Positions 63,919 through 64,000 of a DNA stretch of 64,000 bases are shown here, piece by piece. The notes below the pieces were generated by a model. That model did not search any database and was not told the origin of the DNA. It saw only the letters and a program-made list of their open reading frames with translations. Source of the stretch: Chloroflexota bacterium (GTDB lineage Bacteria > Chloroflexota > Anaerolineae > Anaerolineales > Anaerolineaceae); NCBI GenBank assembly GCA_012517865.1, contig JAAYUC010000022.1, forward strand, positions 1-64,000, read 5' to 3'. The translations under genes were made by a program, and so were the position numbers. Within the stretch, counting starts at the first letter, position 1, and each line of letters opens with the position of its first letter.

Positions 63919-64000
63919 ATGTCGGACCAAACCACAAAAAAACGTTTTGACCTGGATGAGAACGAAATCCCTCGCTTTTGGTACAACATCTACGCCGACA
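63919..64000 (+). CDS. trpB: Tryptophan synthase beta chain, TrpB2-like (partial)
   Basis: The first 27 residues run to the window edge. KRFDLDENEIPRFWYNIYAD matches the N terminus of TrpB2-type tryptophan synthase beta chains, which condense indole and serine with PLP. ATG 63919 is 8 nt behind GAAGGAG; the in-frame ATG at 63913 is too close. The Trp T-box upstream supports the assignment. The rest lies outside the window. Confidence 0.85.
   Translation, partial: MSDQTTKKRFDLDENEIPRFWYNIYAD

Noticed and set aside
63672..63989. Minus-strand ORF of 105 codons at the right edge
   Set aside because: It is antisense to the T-box terminator, the small ORF and trpB.

Overview
The window looks like a chromosomal segment of a Gram-negative-type or monoderm Chloroflexota bacterium, most likely class Anaerolineae. 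The signs are moderately high GC, many lipoproteins with Thr/Pro-rich linkers behind the lipid-modified Cys, bacterial translin and DUF3467 genes, a SpoIIIAA-like ATPase with R3H domain, UMF1-type and ABC-2 transporters, a T-box leader, and many genes that start 6-7 nt after a -10 box with no Shine-Dalgarno. The assignment is inference from gene content; no rRNA is present. No prophage, transposase, CRISPR array or rRNA operon was seen.

Layout: 1-1.2 kb flavodoxin and YgbA-like genes; 1.3-1.9 kb an 88-bp tandem repeat; 2-5.7 kb glutamate dehydrogenase, aminotransferase and sugar nucleotidyltransferase; 5.8-10.6 kb envelope lipoproteins plus a molybdopterin oxidoreductase/hydrolase pair; 10.7-15.1 kb pcrA, chromate transporter and holB; 15.3-21 kb P-type ATPase, UMF1 transporter and galE; 21-27.4 kb a long minus-strand array (R3H ATPase, tmk, DsbA-cyclophilin lipoprotein, PrsW-like protease, plsC, rhomboid); 27.5-33.2 kb pdxST, a PfpI-family gene and an ABC-2 exporter with an Ig/zinc-ribbon membrane protein; 33.5-36.8 kb a very large secreted nuclease; 37-39.9 kb rnhB, glycosyltransferase, tRNA-Pro, repeats and an esterase lipoprotein.

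40-42.3 kb holds a tight operon ssb - DUF3467 - translin - two coupled ORFs that together make one membrane-anchored Cas4/RecB-like nuclease, followed by the SRP RNA with its own promoter. 42.3-48.9 kb has a methyltransferase, a LysM/M23 lipoprotein, an ArsR-MFS pair, an Mbeg1-like hydrolase and a NifU C-terminal protein. 48.9-51 kb is a chlD-type chelatase gene split by an A9 run in a way that fits programmed -1 frameshifting. 51-54.7 kb is an upper mevalonate pathway operon (HMG-CoA reductase, HMG-CoA synthase, thiolase-fold protein).

54.8-63.2 kb holds a thioredoxin-reductase-like gene, methyltransferases, a GH13 hydrolase and a TetR regulator that share the same 16-bp operator, and a run of small enzymes. 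The window ends with a complete tryptophan T-box riboswitch (consensus promoter, UGG specifier, UGGC bulge, terminator) upstream of a possible small ORF and the start of trpB.

Most notable: the frameshifted chlD gene, the split membrane Cas4-like nuclease beside translin and SSB, the Trp T-box, the TetR/GH13 operator pair, and the recurring leaderless-start architecture.
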